Source of the DNA: JBGSYJ01 sp041748075
Lineage (GTDB): Bacteria > Acidobacteriota > Thermoanaerobaculia > Gp7-AA8
Assembly (NCBI GenBank): GCA_041748075.1
Contig: JBGTDX010000083.1
Location: 21,947 to 85,946 of the forward strand
Direction of reading: 5' to 3'
Length of the DNA stretch: 64,000 bases
In this document: positions 17,932-26,845 of the stretch, piece after piece
How the letters are laid out: every line of letters begins with the position of its first letter
How positions within the stretch are numbered: the stretch's first letter is position 1
Position numbers and translations under genes: made by a program
The notes under the pieces: model-generated
Databases searched by the model: none
Seen by the model: the letters and a program-made list of their open reading frames with translations, nothing else
Told to the model about the DNA's origin: nothing

Positions 17932-20900
17932 CTAGTCCTTGCGAAACTGTACCTCGACGAGTCTGATTTCGCGCTGACTCCCGCTGTTTCGTCGATACGT
18001 CATGTATTCGATCCGGCCCTCGTCGCGAGCGAGCTCAGGATGGCTCACTCCCAGCCACGTCCAGCTCCATCCTGGTCTGGAGGGCAAGGTGTCGATCTCG
18101 ATCACCGCTTCCGACCACGGGCCCTCCGGACGGTCGGCGAGACGAATCTGGATTCGCTCGTCGAGAACCCGGCTTCCGACGGCCATGAATTTGCCGAGGA
18201 ATGCATTCCAATGGACGCTGAAAATCCCCCGCTGAATTCCTGCACTGAGAACCGGCTGCGCGTCCTTCCAGTCGCTGCTCCAGCGTCCGTGTGCCCCAAG
18301 AAACCGCCACGCAGAGCGGTCAAGGGCCGCGGCAAGGGGGACGCGCGCCAGTCGGCACGAAGCCTCGAGGCCGCGAGGCTCGCAGGCGTATGCGTACATC
18401 TGATCGCCGACGACCAGCGCCGCCGCTCCCCACGCCGGTTCATCCGGTCCGAAGAGCAGCGTTGGGGTATCCGTTTCCGGGCGAACCGCCGGCCGATCGC
18501 CCGTGAGACTCCCCCGGGTCCAGACGGCCAGAGACGTCCCGACGGACTCGTCGTCTCGCGGCGGCTGCCTCAGCATTCGACGGTAGAAGACGAGAAGGCG
18601 ATCTCGCTCGCCGTCCGCGACGACCGCTGCGGGCGCGAGAATCCACCCCACCCCGCACGGCTCAACGCAGTTCGCGCCACTGTGCGCTGCGTTGAAGGCC
18701 GCTTCCTCCTTTGTCAACGGCAATAGCTCGCTCGGCACGCCTGTTCCATCCTTCAACTCGTCGAGGACGTCGAGGCCCTTCCTGGCATCCAGCTTGTCCG
18801 TCCAGGCAAGAGTCGCTTGTCTCGAAGTCGAGCCCTTCCTCCCCGAACGTGTCGTTGTCGTCTCCCCGAAGACCCAGACGGACTCTCCGCCGAGACGCGC
18901 GCTGTAGCCTCCCTCGCGATCGACTACGGTCTCGTCGAAGTCGAGCGGTCCCATGTCGCGCGCCTCCTCGACGAAGATCACCGGCAGAAGAGCCTGCGTG
19001 CGGGCGGCGGCTTGGGGACGCCTCCAGGACCGATAGAGACTCGCGAGTCTGACGAGCGCCTGCTGCGTCGAGGCGTTGTTTCCGCCACGCTCTGTTTCCA
19101 GCACCGGGATCGCCTCCAGGAGCAGCGTCTCGGCCTCCCCGAACCGCTCGCGGGCGGTCAGGAACGCGCCGAGGTCTGACCGAAGCCTGGCCGCACGCGC
19201 GGATCGCTCCAGTCCAACTTCTCCCAGAAGGCTCAATGCTTCGCGGAGGACCGGCTCCGCCGCGGCGTCGCCGACTTGCAGCAAGCGAGCACCGTTGCGC
19301 TCGAGAATCGTGGCCAGCGACCGCTGCGTTTCGAGCAGACTCGGCGCCCCCGGCGGGAGTACTCTTCTACGCCGCGCCAACGAGGCGCGGTAGACCGACT
19401 CGAGAGCCTCGTCATTCGCGTCGGCCGGCCGCAGCGACTTGGCCTCGAGCCGCTCAACCAGACGCTCCATGAGCTCGATCATGTGCTCGTCCGCGCTGGC
19501 GATCTTCCCGCGCATCTGCGCCAGGATCCGCCGTCGCAACGCGTCAGCCTCTTCCGGGGCCAGCAGCTCCGTCATCAGGACGGCCGCATGGACTGCGTCG
19601 GGGTCGCCCCGATCGAGCGCCCGATCGACGAGCGTCAAACCCTCACGCATCAACTTCTCCCGCCCCTCATATTCGCTGCTCGAGGAGAAGAAGCCGTAAC
19701 GAAACAACTCGAGCAGGAAGAGTCGGTTCACCGCATACGAGGCGAGGCCAGGACTCCCCTCTCCGAGCAGCGAATTGTGCAGATCCATCGCCTCGCCGGA
19801 TAGCTTCACATAACGGCTGCGGTCTCCGAGCAGCGCCGCCTGCACCGACTGAGCCTCCAACGCGTTGCGAGCGGCCTCCGACTCGGCGCGTTGCTGCGCA
19901 GCTTCAGACCGAAAGTACAGGGAGGTGATCACCACGGCACCAGCGAGAAGGATGACCAACAACCCGGCCGCGGCCGCGAACGCAGCGCGATGCTTCCGGA
20001 CGAGTTTCTTCAATCGATAGGAGCGACTCGGCGGGCCGGCCAGGACAGCTTCGTCGGCAAGGTGTCGTCTTGCATCGGCAGCCAGCTCGGATGCGGATTG
20101 GTACCTTCGGTCCGGATCCTTTTCCATCGCGCGCAGCGTGATCCACTCCAGTTCCCCGCGAAGCTGCCGGGCCAGAGAGCGGATGTCCGTGTGCCGCCGC
20201 CGCGCGATCTCCGGTGCTGAGTCCCCGAGACTGCCGAACTTCGTCGTCGGCCTCGGCGGCTCCTCCTCCTGGATGATGCGGAGCATCTCCACCGCCGCGG
20301 CCCGCCGAAGGGTGGCCGGATCGAAAGGAAGGGCGCCAACGAGAAGCTCGTAGAGCAGGACTCCAAGAGAGTAGATGTCGGTCCGGGCGTCGACGTCGAG
20401 CGCCGTCGTTCCCGCCTGCTCCGGACTCATGTACTCGGGGGTGCCCATCATGACACCCTGCTTGGTGAACAACGTCTGCTCGGTCAGTGTCTGGCCGGTT
20501 GCCGTGGCCAGCCCGAAGTCGATGACTTTCGGAACCGGGGTTCCATCGTCCGAGGACACCAGGACGTTCGACGGCTTGACGTCCCGGTGGATGACGCCTT
20601 TCTGATGGGCATGCTGAATTGCGTCGCAAACCTTCGTAAATAGAGCCAGCCTTTCTCGAAGTGGAAGACATCGCAAGTCGCAGTACTCGGTGATCCGGAT
20701 GCCGGGCACGTACTCCATGACGAAGTACGGCCGTCCCTGATCCGTGGCGCCTGCGTCGAAGACTTTGGCCACGTTGGGGTGGTTCATGACGGCGAGAGCC
20801 TGACGCTCGGCAGCGAAGCGGGCCAGCACTTCGCGGGTGTCCATGCCCGGCTTGATCACTTTGAGTGCCACACGGCGGCGGATCGGCTCGATCTGCTCGG

Positions 20901-21144
20901 CGAGGTACACGATGCCCATTCCGCCCTGGCCAAGGATCTGGAGGATCCGATAGTTGCCGACGTGAGTGGGGTGGTCAGTTGAAAGAAGTTGCGATTCTGC
21001 GGGAGCTCCCCCGGTAATGGTGGACTCGCCCTCTCCCTCATTGGGCGCGAGCTCCAGATTCTGCAGGCATTTCGGACAGAGTCCGTTCGCGATCTCCTTC
21101 GGAAGGGCGTCACCACAGTCGGGGCATCTTGGATCGGAGTTCAT
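17932..21144 (-). CDS. Ser/Thr kinase with N-terminal zinc ribbon and C-terminal DUF4185-like propeller
   Basis: 1070 aa. A zinc ribbon (C7, C10, C23, C26), a kinase domain (about 64-365) with LGQGGMGIVY, Lys95, HRD 186-188 and DFG 209-211, and one TM helix (about 388-411). An alpha-helical TPR-like region (about 415-740) follows, then a beta-rich domain (about 765-1070) with VWVFGETTTT, GWILAPAAV and GVSHPELARDEGRIEY. The last resembles the DUF4185 five-bladed propeller seen in glycan-active proteins; this part is inference. The kinase is probably active in the cytoplasm with the propeller outside. GGAGG lies 6 bases before the ATG, inside the preceding 31-codon ORF, which it overlaps by ATGA. 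Confidence 0.87.
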   Translation of the reverse strand: MNSDPRCPDCGDALPKEIANGLCPKCLQNLELAPNEGEGESTITGGAPAESQLLSTDHPTHVGNYRILQILGQGGMGIVYLAEQIEPIRRRVALKVIKPGMDTREVLARFAAERQALAVMNHPNVAKVFDAGATDQGRPYFVMEYVPGIRITEYCDLRCLPLRERLALFTKVCDAIQHAHQKGVIHRDVKPSNVLVSSDDGTPVPKVIDFGLATATGQTLTEQTLFTKQGVMMGTPEYMSPEQAGTTALDVDARTDIYSLGVLLYELLVGALPFDPATLRRAAAVEMLRIIQEEEPPRPTTKFGSLGDSAPEIARRRHTDIRSLARQLRGELEWITLRAMEKDPDRRYQSASELAADARRHLADEAVLAGPPSRSYRLKKLVRKHRAAFAAAAGLLVILLAGAVVITSLYFRSEAAQQRAESEAARNALEAQSVQAALLGDRSRYVKLSGEAMDLHNSLLGEGSPGLASYAVNRLFLLELFRYGFFSSSSEYEGREKLMREGLTLVDRALDRGDPDAVHAAVLMTELLAPEEADALRRRILAQMRGKIASADEHMIELMERLVERLEAKSLRPADANDEALESVYRASLARRRRVLPPGAPSLLETQRSLATILERNGARLLQVGDAAAEPVLREALSLLGEVGLERSARAARLRSDLGAFLTARERFGEAETLLLEAIPVLETERGGNNASTQQALVRLASLYRSWRRPQAAARTQALLPVIFVEEARDMGPLDFDETVVDREGGYSARLGGESVWVFGETTTTRSGRKGSTSRQATLAWTDKLDARKGLDVLDELKDGTGVPSELLPLTKEEAAFNAAHSGANCVEPCGVGWILAPAAVVADGERDRLLVFYRRMLRQPPRDDESVGTSLAVWTRGSLTGDRPAVRPETDTPTLLFGPDEPAWGAAALVVGDQMYAYACEPRGLEASCRLARVPLAAALDRSAWRFLGAHGRWSSDWKDAQPVLSAGIQRGIFSVHWNAFLGKFMAVGSRVLDERIQIRLADRPEGPWSEAVIEIDTLPSRPGWSWTWLGVSHPELARDEGRIEYMTYRRNSGSQREIRLVEVQFRKD

Positions 21145-21236
21145 AAGGTCCCTCCCTCACCCTCTTCTAAAGAGACGCGAGAACGACGAAGTTCTCTAGT
21201 CATTGATTCCTGATCTGGAACTCGGTGTGAAATCAT
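21141..21236 (-). CDS. 31-codon ORF coupled by ATGA at both ends
   Basis: 31 aa (MISHRVPDQESMTRELRRS...). The ATG overlaps the stop of the TRAP permease gene and its stop overlaps the ATG of the 1070-aa kinase, so translation could pass through it. Its sequence resembles the N-terminus of the 994-aa kinase (MVPIESPSQGSMATELRAF): both share a QxSMxxELR pattern and alignable DNA. It may be a remnant of a deleted paralogue that now acts as a coupling leader. Expression as a peptide is unproven. Confidence 0.5.
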   Translation of the reverse strand: MISHRVPDQESMTRELRRSRVSLEEGEGGTL

Positions 21237-23065
21237 TTTAGGAACCTCGGAAGCGCCAATGTCAAGAAGGGAACATAGGTAATTGCCAGTACGCCGAGAA
21301 GTAGCACAAAGACAAACGGCAAGACCGCCAGCGCCAGCTCGCCTAACGGTTTGTTGAAGCGATAGGCCGAGATGAACAGATTCTCTCCAACCGGTGGCAC
21401 GAGGAACCCGAGCTCGAGGTTCGCCAGGAAGATGATCCCCAGGTGAATTGGGTCGATTCCGAAGGCGACTCCGAGCGGCAGGATCAGCGGGACGACGACG
21501 ACGATGGCCGAATAGACATCCATCAATGCACCGACGACGATCAGAAAGAGATTGAGCAGAAGCAGGAAGACAAGCTTCGATTCGATGTTCGCTGTCACCC
21601 ACTCGACCGCGAGCTGGGGGATCTCTGCGTCGACCAGGTATCCCGTCAGGCCGAGCGAGACACCGAGGATGAGGAGAATGCCACCGACGAGAAGCCCCGA
21701 GTCGACGAAAACCGAGGTGAGCTTTGACGGACTGCGATAGTCCCGATAGATCACCGTTTCGATGAAGAGTGCGTAGAGAGCAGTGACGGCTGCGGTCTCG
21801 ACCGCGGTGGCAAGCCCTGTGAGCAGCGGCGCCAGAGCGACAACCGGGAGAAAAAGCTCCCATTTCGCTGCCCAGACTGCGCGAGCCGCGTCACCTGCGT
21901 TGAATCGCACATCATTGCTACCCCGCGGCTGCTGCGAACGGCCTAACCATCCGCTGAGCACCAGAAGCAGAAAGCCCGGTACTATCCCGGCGAGAAAGAG
22001 CTGGCTCATCTCCAGACCGGCGGCGATTCCATAGAGAATGAGGGGGAGACAGGGAGGGAAGAGGATCCCGAGCGCGCCGGCGCCGGTCAGTAGTCCAAGC
22101 GCAACGCGCTCGGAGTAACGCGCCTCGAGGAGAATCGGCAGGAGCAGACCCCCCAGAGCCAGGATCGTTACGCCCGACCCTCCGGTGAACGTCGTGAAGA
22201 ACGCACACGCGAGCACGGTGACGATGGCCGGCCCGCCACGAACTCCCCCGACGAGCGTACGGAACACTCTCACAAGCCGCCCTGACGCGCCTCCTTCGGC
22301 CAGGATGTACCCGGCGAGAGTGAACAGCGGGATCGCCGGCAGCGAGGGGTTGACCACCAGAGAGTAGTGGCTCACCGCCATCGCGGCGAGCGGAATCTGC
22401 GCAGACCAGTAGGAGACGATCGCCGCTCCCCCGAGGACGGCGAAGATGGGCGCGCCGAGAACCGCTGCGGCGAAGACCACGGCGAATCCGGCGAGGATCA
22501 TGGAGTGACTCGAGATCTCGCCCTGGCTGACGAGAAGCATGACAAGCGTTGCCGCGCTCGTGATGAGCCGGGAAGACCACTGGTTGGATGCTGCCATGAT
22601 GAGCCGCAACGCGATCAACCCGAAACCGATCGGAAGGATCGCCTGAATCACCCAGGTGGGCACTCCGTAGGCGAGCGTTCTCTCGTCCAGACGTTCGGTG
22701 AGAACGAATCGAGCGCTGGCGATGGCCAGTAGAGCGCTCACCGCCGCGCCAATCGAGCCGGCGACGATCCTGGCGACAGCAGCCCAGCGACCGTGCAGCA
22801 GGCTGCTCGTGGCCAGACTCAGGAGACGCCGCTCCCGCGCGGCGATCGCAGCGCCGATCATGCCGACGGCGAGCGTGCAGTGCTGCACGATCACACTCGC
22901 CCCGGAGACTCCCGTTCCGCGCAGCTTTCGCAGCACGATCTCCGCGATCGGAACGGCGATCATCAGGAGCAACACGATGAGGAGGAGCCCGTTCTCGAGT
23001 TGCTCGAGCGGTCGAGTCTTCCTCGAGCGCACCTCGACCATCGGGGAAAAAGCCAACTCGCTCAT
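21233..23065 (-). CDS. TRAP transporter fused small and large permease (DctQM)
   Basis: 610 aa. Residues about 20-180 form a four-helix DctQ-like small subunit, joined to a DctM-like large permease (about 190-610) with FFTTFTGGSGVTILALGGLLLPIL and FPPCLPLILYGIAAG, typical DctM motifs. With the neighbouring DctP it would drive secondary uptake of an organic acid across the inner membrane using a sodium gradient. ATGA overlap with dctP upstream and with the 31-codon ORF downstream. Fusion of the two subunits is known in the family. Confidence 0.9.
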   Translation of the reverse strand: MSELAFSPMVEVRSRKTRPLEQLENGLLLIVLLLMIAVPIAEIVLRKLRGTGVSGASVIVQHCTLAVGMIGAAIAARERRLLSLATSSLLHGRWAAVARIVAGSIGAAVSALLAIASARFVLTERLDERTLAYGVPTWVIQAILPIGFGLIALRLIMAASNQWSSRLITSAATLVMLLVSQGEISSHSMILAGFAVVFAAAVLGAPIFAVLGGAAIVSYWSAQIPLAAMAVSHYSLVVNPSLPAIPLFTLAGYILAEGGASGRLVRVFRTLVGGVRGGPAIVTVLACAFFTTFTGGSGVTILALGGLLLPILLEARYSERVALGLLTGAGALGILFPPCLPLILYGIAAGLEMSQLFLAGIVPGFLLLVLSGWLGRSQQPRGSNDVRFNAGDAARAVWAAKWELFLPVVALAPLLTGLATAVETAAVTALYALFIETVIYRDYRSPSKLTSVFVDSGLLVGGILLILGVSLGLTGYLVDAEIPQLAVEWVTANIESKLVFLLLLNLFLIVVGALMDVYSAIVVVVPLILPLGVAFGIDPIHLGIIFLANLELGFLVPPVGENLFISAYRFNKPLGELALAVLPFVFVLLLGVLAITYVPFLTLALPRFLK

Positions 23066-24111
23066 TTTGGCTCCGCGGCCTTCGGAGATGCGATCGGGCG
23101 GCGATATTCACTGAGAAGCCGTTTGACCTCGTCGAAGAGATCCACAGGCACGATCCGTCCGCGAATCATCGGATAGCTCTGTTCGGCCGCGCGCTGCCAC
23201 TCGGCTTCGAACTGCGGGGGGACTTTGTGAACGCGGAGATCGCGCTTTTTCATCGCTTCGACCGCCTGGTCGCTTTCCAGTCGATTGCGCGCTTTCATCG
23301 TCCTTCCGGCATCCGCCGCGGCAGTCGCCAGCGCCTTTTGAGTTGCGGGTGGAAAGGTGTTCCATGCCGTTTCCGTGATCACGAAAGCGCCGACCAGCGG
23401 CGCCCAGTTGAGCTCCAGCATGTGCGGAGCCTGTTTGAACACCTGCGTGGCCAGGGCTACGTAGGGCGGCAAAGGAACGGCGTCGATCATTCCCATCTGC
23501 AGAGAAGGAAGAATGTCAGTGGTCTCGAGAGGAACCGGCCGGAACCCTGCAGCCTTGTAGATGTCAGTTGCCTCGACGTCACCCGCCCAGGTAAAGAGCT
23601 TGGTTCGCTTCAGGTCGTCAGGACGCAGGATCTCGCTCTTGGAGAAGAAACGCACCCACCCGGCATCTGCCCAGAAGAGAACGACGAACCCCTTGTCCCG
23701 GAGGCGTCGCTCCAGCCTCGGACGCAGTTTCTCGCCGATGAAATCGACCTCTTCGAGGGAGCGGAACATCATGGGCATGCTTTGCAGAGCTTCGACAGAG
23801 TCGTCGATCTCGGAGAGGCCGACCACGGTCAGTAGGCCGGCGTCGAGAGCGCCGTTTTTCATTCTCCGCACCATCTCCGCCTCTCCGCCCAGAGTTCCCC
23901 CGGGATAGATCTTCAGTACGACGTCATGCTTCTGCCACTTCTGACCCATCTCGACGAGGATCTTGTCGAACGACGAATCTTTCGGCGCTACGGTGCCGAG
24001 CTTGATCCTCGCGGGCTTGTGGGCCGGCGTCTGCTTTGCTGACAGCGACATCGTGAACAACAGGGCAGCGGCTACTGACGATAGGGTGATTCGAAGTGAT
24101 TTGCGCATCAT
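23062..24111 (-). CDS. dctP: TRAP transporter substrate-binding protein (DctP family)
   Basis: 349 aa with a signal peptide (ALLFTMSLSAKQ cleavage region). Family features are LGTVAPKDSSFDKILVEMG, GGTLGGEAEMVRRMKNGALDAGLL and a conserved mid-region (FFSKSEILRPDDLKRTKLF) where a carboxylate-binding Arg usually sits. It delivers a carboxylate ligand to DctQM in the periplasm; the ligand is unknown. The ATG overlaps the TatT gene stop (ATGA), and its own stop overlaps the DctQM start. Confidence 0.92.
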   Translation of the reverse strand: MMRKSLRITLSSVAAALLFTMSLSAKQTPAHKPARIKLGTVAPKDSSFDKILVEMGQKWQKHDVVLKIYPGGTLGGEAEMVRRMKNGALDAGLLTVVGLSEIDDSVEALQSMPMMFRSLEEVDFIGEKLRPRLERRLRDKGFVVLFWADAGWVRFFSKSEILRPDDLKRTKLFTWAGDVEATDIYKAAGFRPVPLETTDILPSLQMGMIDAVPLPPYVALATQVFKQAPHMLELNWAPLVGAFVITETAWNTFPPATQKALATAAADAGRTMKARNRLESDQAVEAMKKRDLRVHKVPPQFEAEWQRAAEQSYPMIRGRIVPVDLFDEVKRLLSEYRRPIASPKAAEPK

Positions 24112-25052
24112 TCATCTCCGGTAGCTGAGTCGAGAAACAGTTCGTCTGCACGTGAAAGAAGCCATCGCGCTCGCCGCTGGGCCAGGACGTTTTCGAGACG
24201 CCATTCAGGTCGGGCATTGGTGTCGACGGCGAGAGCGCGATTCAGCAACTCTTCGAACTCGCCGCGGTTTTGAGAAGGCAATGCGAAGATCTCGGCGGCT
24301 GACACGAAGGGTGAGGCCAACTTGCCTTGCGATAGCTGAACGGCACGATCGAAATGCGTCCGAGCGTTGACTGAGGCGTCGCGCGAGAGCGGGCCCTGCG
24401 CCGCGTCATAGCTCATCAGGAAGGAATCGATGGATCCCTCTCCAAATCCGGGCTCGAGCTCGGCAGCGCGGTCGATCATGGCCTTGGTGATGGGGAGATC
24501 GGCCAGCATCTCCAGGTCATCCATGCTGCGCGCGATGGCCAGCCCCCATGAGGCGGCGGCCCAGTAGAGCGCGGGGACATCATTCTTGTTCGTGCGGGCC
24601 AGGGCCGAGGCGGGGTTAGCCATGAGTCGCTTTTCGAAGTCCTCACCGAGGGCGCGCAGGGCGTACTTGCGCGCGCGAAGATAGAGCCGCTTGGCGCGCT
24701 CGCGCTCGGCCGCGGCCGCCGCTGGATCGACCTCCTCCAGTTCGTCGGATGTCTGGTCGACCCAACCATAGCTGTACTGCATGAATCCTCGCGCCGCGGC
24801 CACGAGGAGTGGGCGATGATTCGGTGATTGCTCAAGGAGACTCTCGATCAGCTTCAGCGTGAAGGGGAGCGCCTGGCCGACCAGATCAGGATCGTCGTCG
24901 GCGGTGAAGGTTGATCCACCGCCGGCAATGACGTTCCCCACCTCGTTGACCGCGAGCGTTCGGAGCGAGCATCCGCCCGCGAACGACAACGAAAGAAGCA
25001 GCGCGAGAGTCCGGGCCAGAGTTCTATCTTCGAGTTTCCGCCAGTTCTGCAT
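24108..25052 (-). CDS. TatT-type TRAP-associated lipoprotein (T component)
   Basis: 314 aa. Lipobox AGGC (Cys about 28) after a hydrophobic stretch. The mature part is all-alpha and TPR-like, with LPFTLKLIESLLEQSPNHRPLLVAAARGF and SYDAAQGPLS, as in the TatT family first seen in spirochaetes, which is proposed to form a trimeric partner for DctP in the periplasm. A perfect AGGAGG lies before the ATG and fixes the start, although the frame is open to 25286. First gene of the TRAP operon; an 88-base spacer divides it from the divergent FHA regulator. Confidence 0.87.
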   Translation of the reverse strand: MQNWRKLEDRTLARTLALLLSLSFAGGCSLRTLAVNEVGNVIAGGGSTFTADDDPDLVGQALPFTLKLIESLLEQSPNHRPLLVAAARGFMQYSYGWVDQTSDELEEVDPAAAAAERERAKRLYLRARKYALRALGEDFEKRLMANPASALARTNKNDVPALYWAAASWGLAIARSMDDLEMLADLPITKAMIDRAAELEPGFGEGSIDSFLMSYDAAQGPLSRDASVNARTHFDRAVQLSQGKLASPFVSAAEIFALPSQNRGEFEELLNRALAVDTNARPEWRLENVLAQRRARWLLSRADELFLDSATGDE

Positions 25053-25140
25053 ACAATCCTCCTCGAACCAAGATAAGCATCGGTTGGCGGGCATTCGAAG
25101 TCTTGGAGGAATCCTTGTGTTTTCATGACTTCCGAGCGGC

Positions 25141-25794
25141 ATGATGGCCATCATTCGATTCGGAGTTTTTGAGCTCGACCGGGGTCGGCGGATGCTCCTC
25201 CGAGAGGGTGCCGGTGTCCATCTTTCGCCTAAAGCCTTCAGGCTTCTCGAGGTCCTGATCGAGAGGAGACCCGACGCGATCTCCAAGCAGCAACTTCACG
25301 ACGAGGTGTGGCCGGAGACGTTCGTGTCAGAATCGAACTTGGCCGGTCTGATCACCGAGGTGCGCGGCGCACTTGGTGACGACGCGCGATCGCCTGCATT
25401 CATTCGAACCGTTCATGCGTTCGGGTACGCCTTCTGCGGGACCGATGTAAAGGCTGGATCTGAGCCGGGCGGATCAATCTCTGCGCTCGTGGAATGGAAT
25501 GGGCGTCAGACCGCGCTCGCTGAGGGCGAGAACGTGATTGGACGCGATGGCAGCGTGGCGGTGTTCATCGACGACTCGACGGTTTCGCGCCACCATGCGC
25601 GCATCACGGTGACGCCGGACAAAGCCACACTGGAGGATCTGCGAAGCAAGAACGGAACATTCATCCGCGGCCAGAGGATTGAATCGGCCGACCTCGAAGA
25701 TGGCTCCGAGTTTCACGTCGGCGGAGTCAAGGTTATCTTTCGCCGAGCGCACGCCGATAGTTCCACGATGACACTCGATGTCTCACGCCGCTGA
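25141..25794 (+). CDS. Winged-helix (OmpR-type) DNA-binding domain fused to FHA domain
   Basis: 217 aa. Residues 1-99 form a Trans_reg_C winged helix as in CadC-like regulators (LSPKAFRLLEVLIER, FIRTVHAFGYAF). Residues about 112-205 form an FHA domain with the phosphothreonine-binding residues GR (134-135), SRHH (149-152) and NG (171-172) all present. No receiver domain, no TM. Expected to bind DNA and to recognise a phosphothreonine on a kinase or partner, so the three neighbouring Ser/Thr kinases are obvious candidates. Divergent from the TRAP operon, whose promoter region it may control. The second Met is an alternative start. Confidence 0.85.
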   Translation: MMAIIRFGVFELDRGRRMLLREGAGVHLSPKAFRLLEVLIERRPDAISKQQLHDEVWPETFVSESNLAGLITEVRGALGDDARSPAFIRTVHAFGYAFCGTDVKAGSEPGGSISALVEWNGRQTALAEGENVIGRDGSVAVFIDDSTVSRHHARITVTPDKATLEDLRSKNGTFIRGQRIESADLEDGSEFHVGGVKVIFRRAHADSSTMTLDVSRR

Positions 25795-25808
25795 ATCCCT
25801 GGAGAATT

Positions 25809-26230
25809 TCATCTCTCCGGAGTGTCCTGCGGCCGATCCTCACTCCGCTCCTCATGACGTCTGGAGTCCTCACCAGGAGTGTCCTCCTCGACGAGCGTCA
25901 ACAAAAGGCGAGACGGAACCTGCTCCCACATCGCACCGGTGAGTGCATCCAGGCCCACTCCCACTGCCGTGAAGAGCCCGAGGACCAGCCCGTCCTTTAG
26001 CGACTCCGCCTTCTCCATGAGCACGAAATTGTCATCCACCGAATCGGAGGTCACACGGGTGAGAGTCACCGTCTGGTCCGCGTAGCCCGGAAACGACAGA
26101 GTCAAGCTGCAGCGGGTGGCACGACGGCTGACCCAGACCGTAGCGGGAGTTCGCAGGCGAGCGGCTCGCCATCCACCGCAATCCGGCGCCACCGCTACCT
26201 GGAAAGGATGGACGCGAGTCGAATCTCCAT
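25809..26230 (-). pseudogene. Decayed PEGA-like lipid/envelope protein gene
   Basis: The 3' frame encodes PATVWVSRRATRCSLTLSFPGYADQTVTLTR and a glycine-rich segment LVLGLFTAVGVGLDALTGAMWE, as in PEGA-domain envelope proteins. The expected preceding strand (IAVDGEPLACELP) is in a different frame just upstream, joined at about 26149, and a TAG interrupts the frame near 26198. So one frameshift plus one stop separate a possible ATG at 26230 from the rest. Assembly error is an alternative. No transcription signal was identified. Confidence 0.5.
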
Positions 26231-26233
26231 TGC

Positions 26234-26680
26234 TTGCGCTGGAGTAAGTTCGCCGGAGTCCTCGCTCTGCTGATCGTGAAATCAGCCTTCGCGGAAAGCC
26301 TCGGTGAGGTTCGGCAATCGTTGGGCGAGCTGCGGGGGCTCTCGCCGATCGCCGCGCACATCGAAACGGAAGGGACGGAGATCAACGGAAAGGAGAAAAA
26401 GGAATTCAGGCTAAGTTCGTTGATCGAACATGACGGTACGACACTTCGCGTCGTTTACTCGAAGACAGAGCCGGCCGAGTCAGCTCCGAAAAAGCGCAAG
26501 TCCGCCGGTAATGAAGGTGAGGGCGACGATTCGCCACGAGGCTGGAGTGGGATCAGCCTCCGCCCTTGGCCAAACGAGCAGATTCACAAGCTCGACAACG
26601 GTGACCATTCGAGAGTGATGTCGGTAACGCAATCTCGATGGCACTGTCGAATCTGCCTGCGAAATATTCACGTTCGATAG
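26234..26680 (+). CDS. Putative secreted protein, perhaps frameshifted at the 3' end
   Basis: 148 aa from a TTG. A signal-like N-terminus (FAGVLALLIVKSAFAES) is followed by a coiled, charged region (LGEVRQSLGELRG...) and beta-like SSLIEHDGTTLRVVY. The last 20 residues look non-native; a +1 frame instead reads AISMALSNLPAKYS, so the gene may be truncated by a frameshift near 26625. It starts beside the decayed PEGA gene in divergent orientation. No family recognised. Confidence 0.4.
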   Translation: MRWSKFAGVLALLIVKSAFAESLGEVRQSLGELRGLSPIAAHIETEGTEINGKEKKEFRLSSLIEHDGTTLRVVYSKTEPAESAPKKRKSAGNEGEGDDSPRGWSGISLRPWPNEQIHKLDNGDHSRVMSVTQSRWHCRICLRNIHVR

Positions 26681-26723
26681 TGATCGCAGATTACTTTTTT
26701 GGCCTTTAAACCATTGAAAAGGT

Positions 26724-26799
26724 TGGCTGTGGCGGCAGGATTCGAACCTGCAACCTACGGATTAACAATCCGCCGCTCTACCAGTTGAGCTACACCACA
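26724..26799 (-). tRNA. tRNA-Asn (anticodon GTT)
   Basis: The 76-base minus-strand cloverleaf has a 7-bp acceptor stem (TGTGGTG with CGCCACA, one G-T pair), D arm GCTCAACTGGTAGAGC, anticodon loop TTGTTAA giving GTT, T arm GCAGGTTCGAATCCTGC, discriminator G and an encoded CCA. It is flanked by AT-richer spacer and no attachment-site duplication was seen. Confidence 0.97.
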
Positions 26800-26845
26800 T
26801 CACCGGGAGCGGCATTGTAGGTGATACGCGGCCCGGGACCAATGT

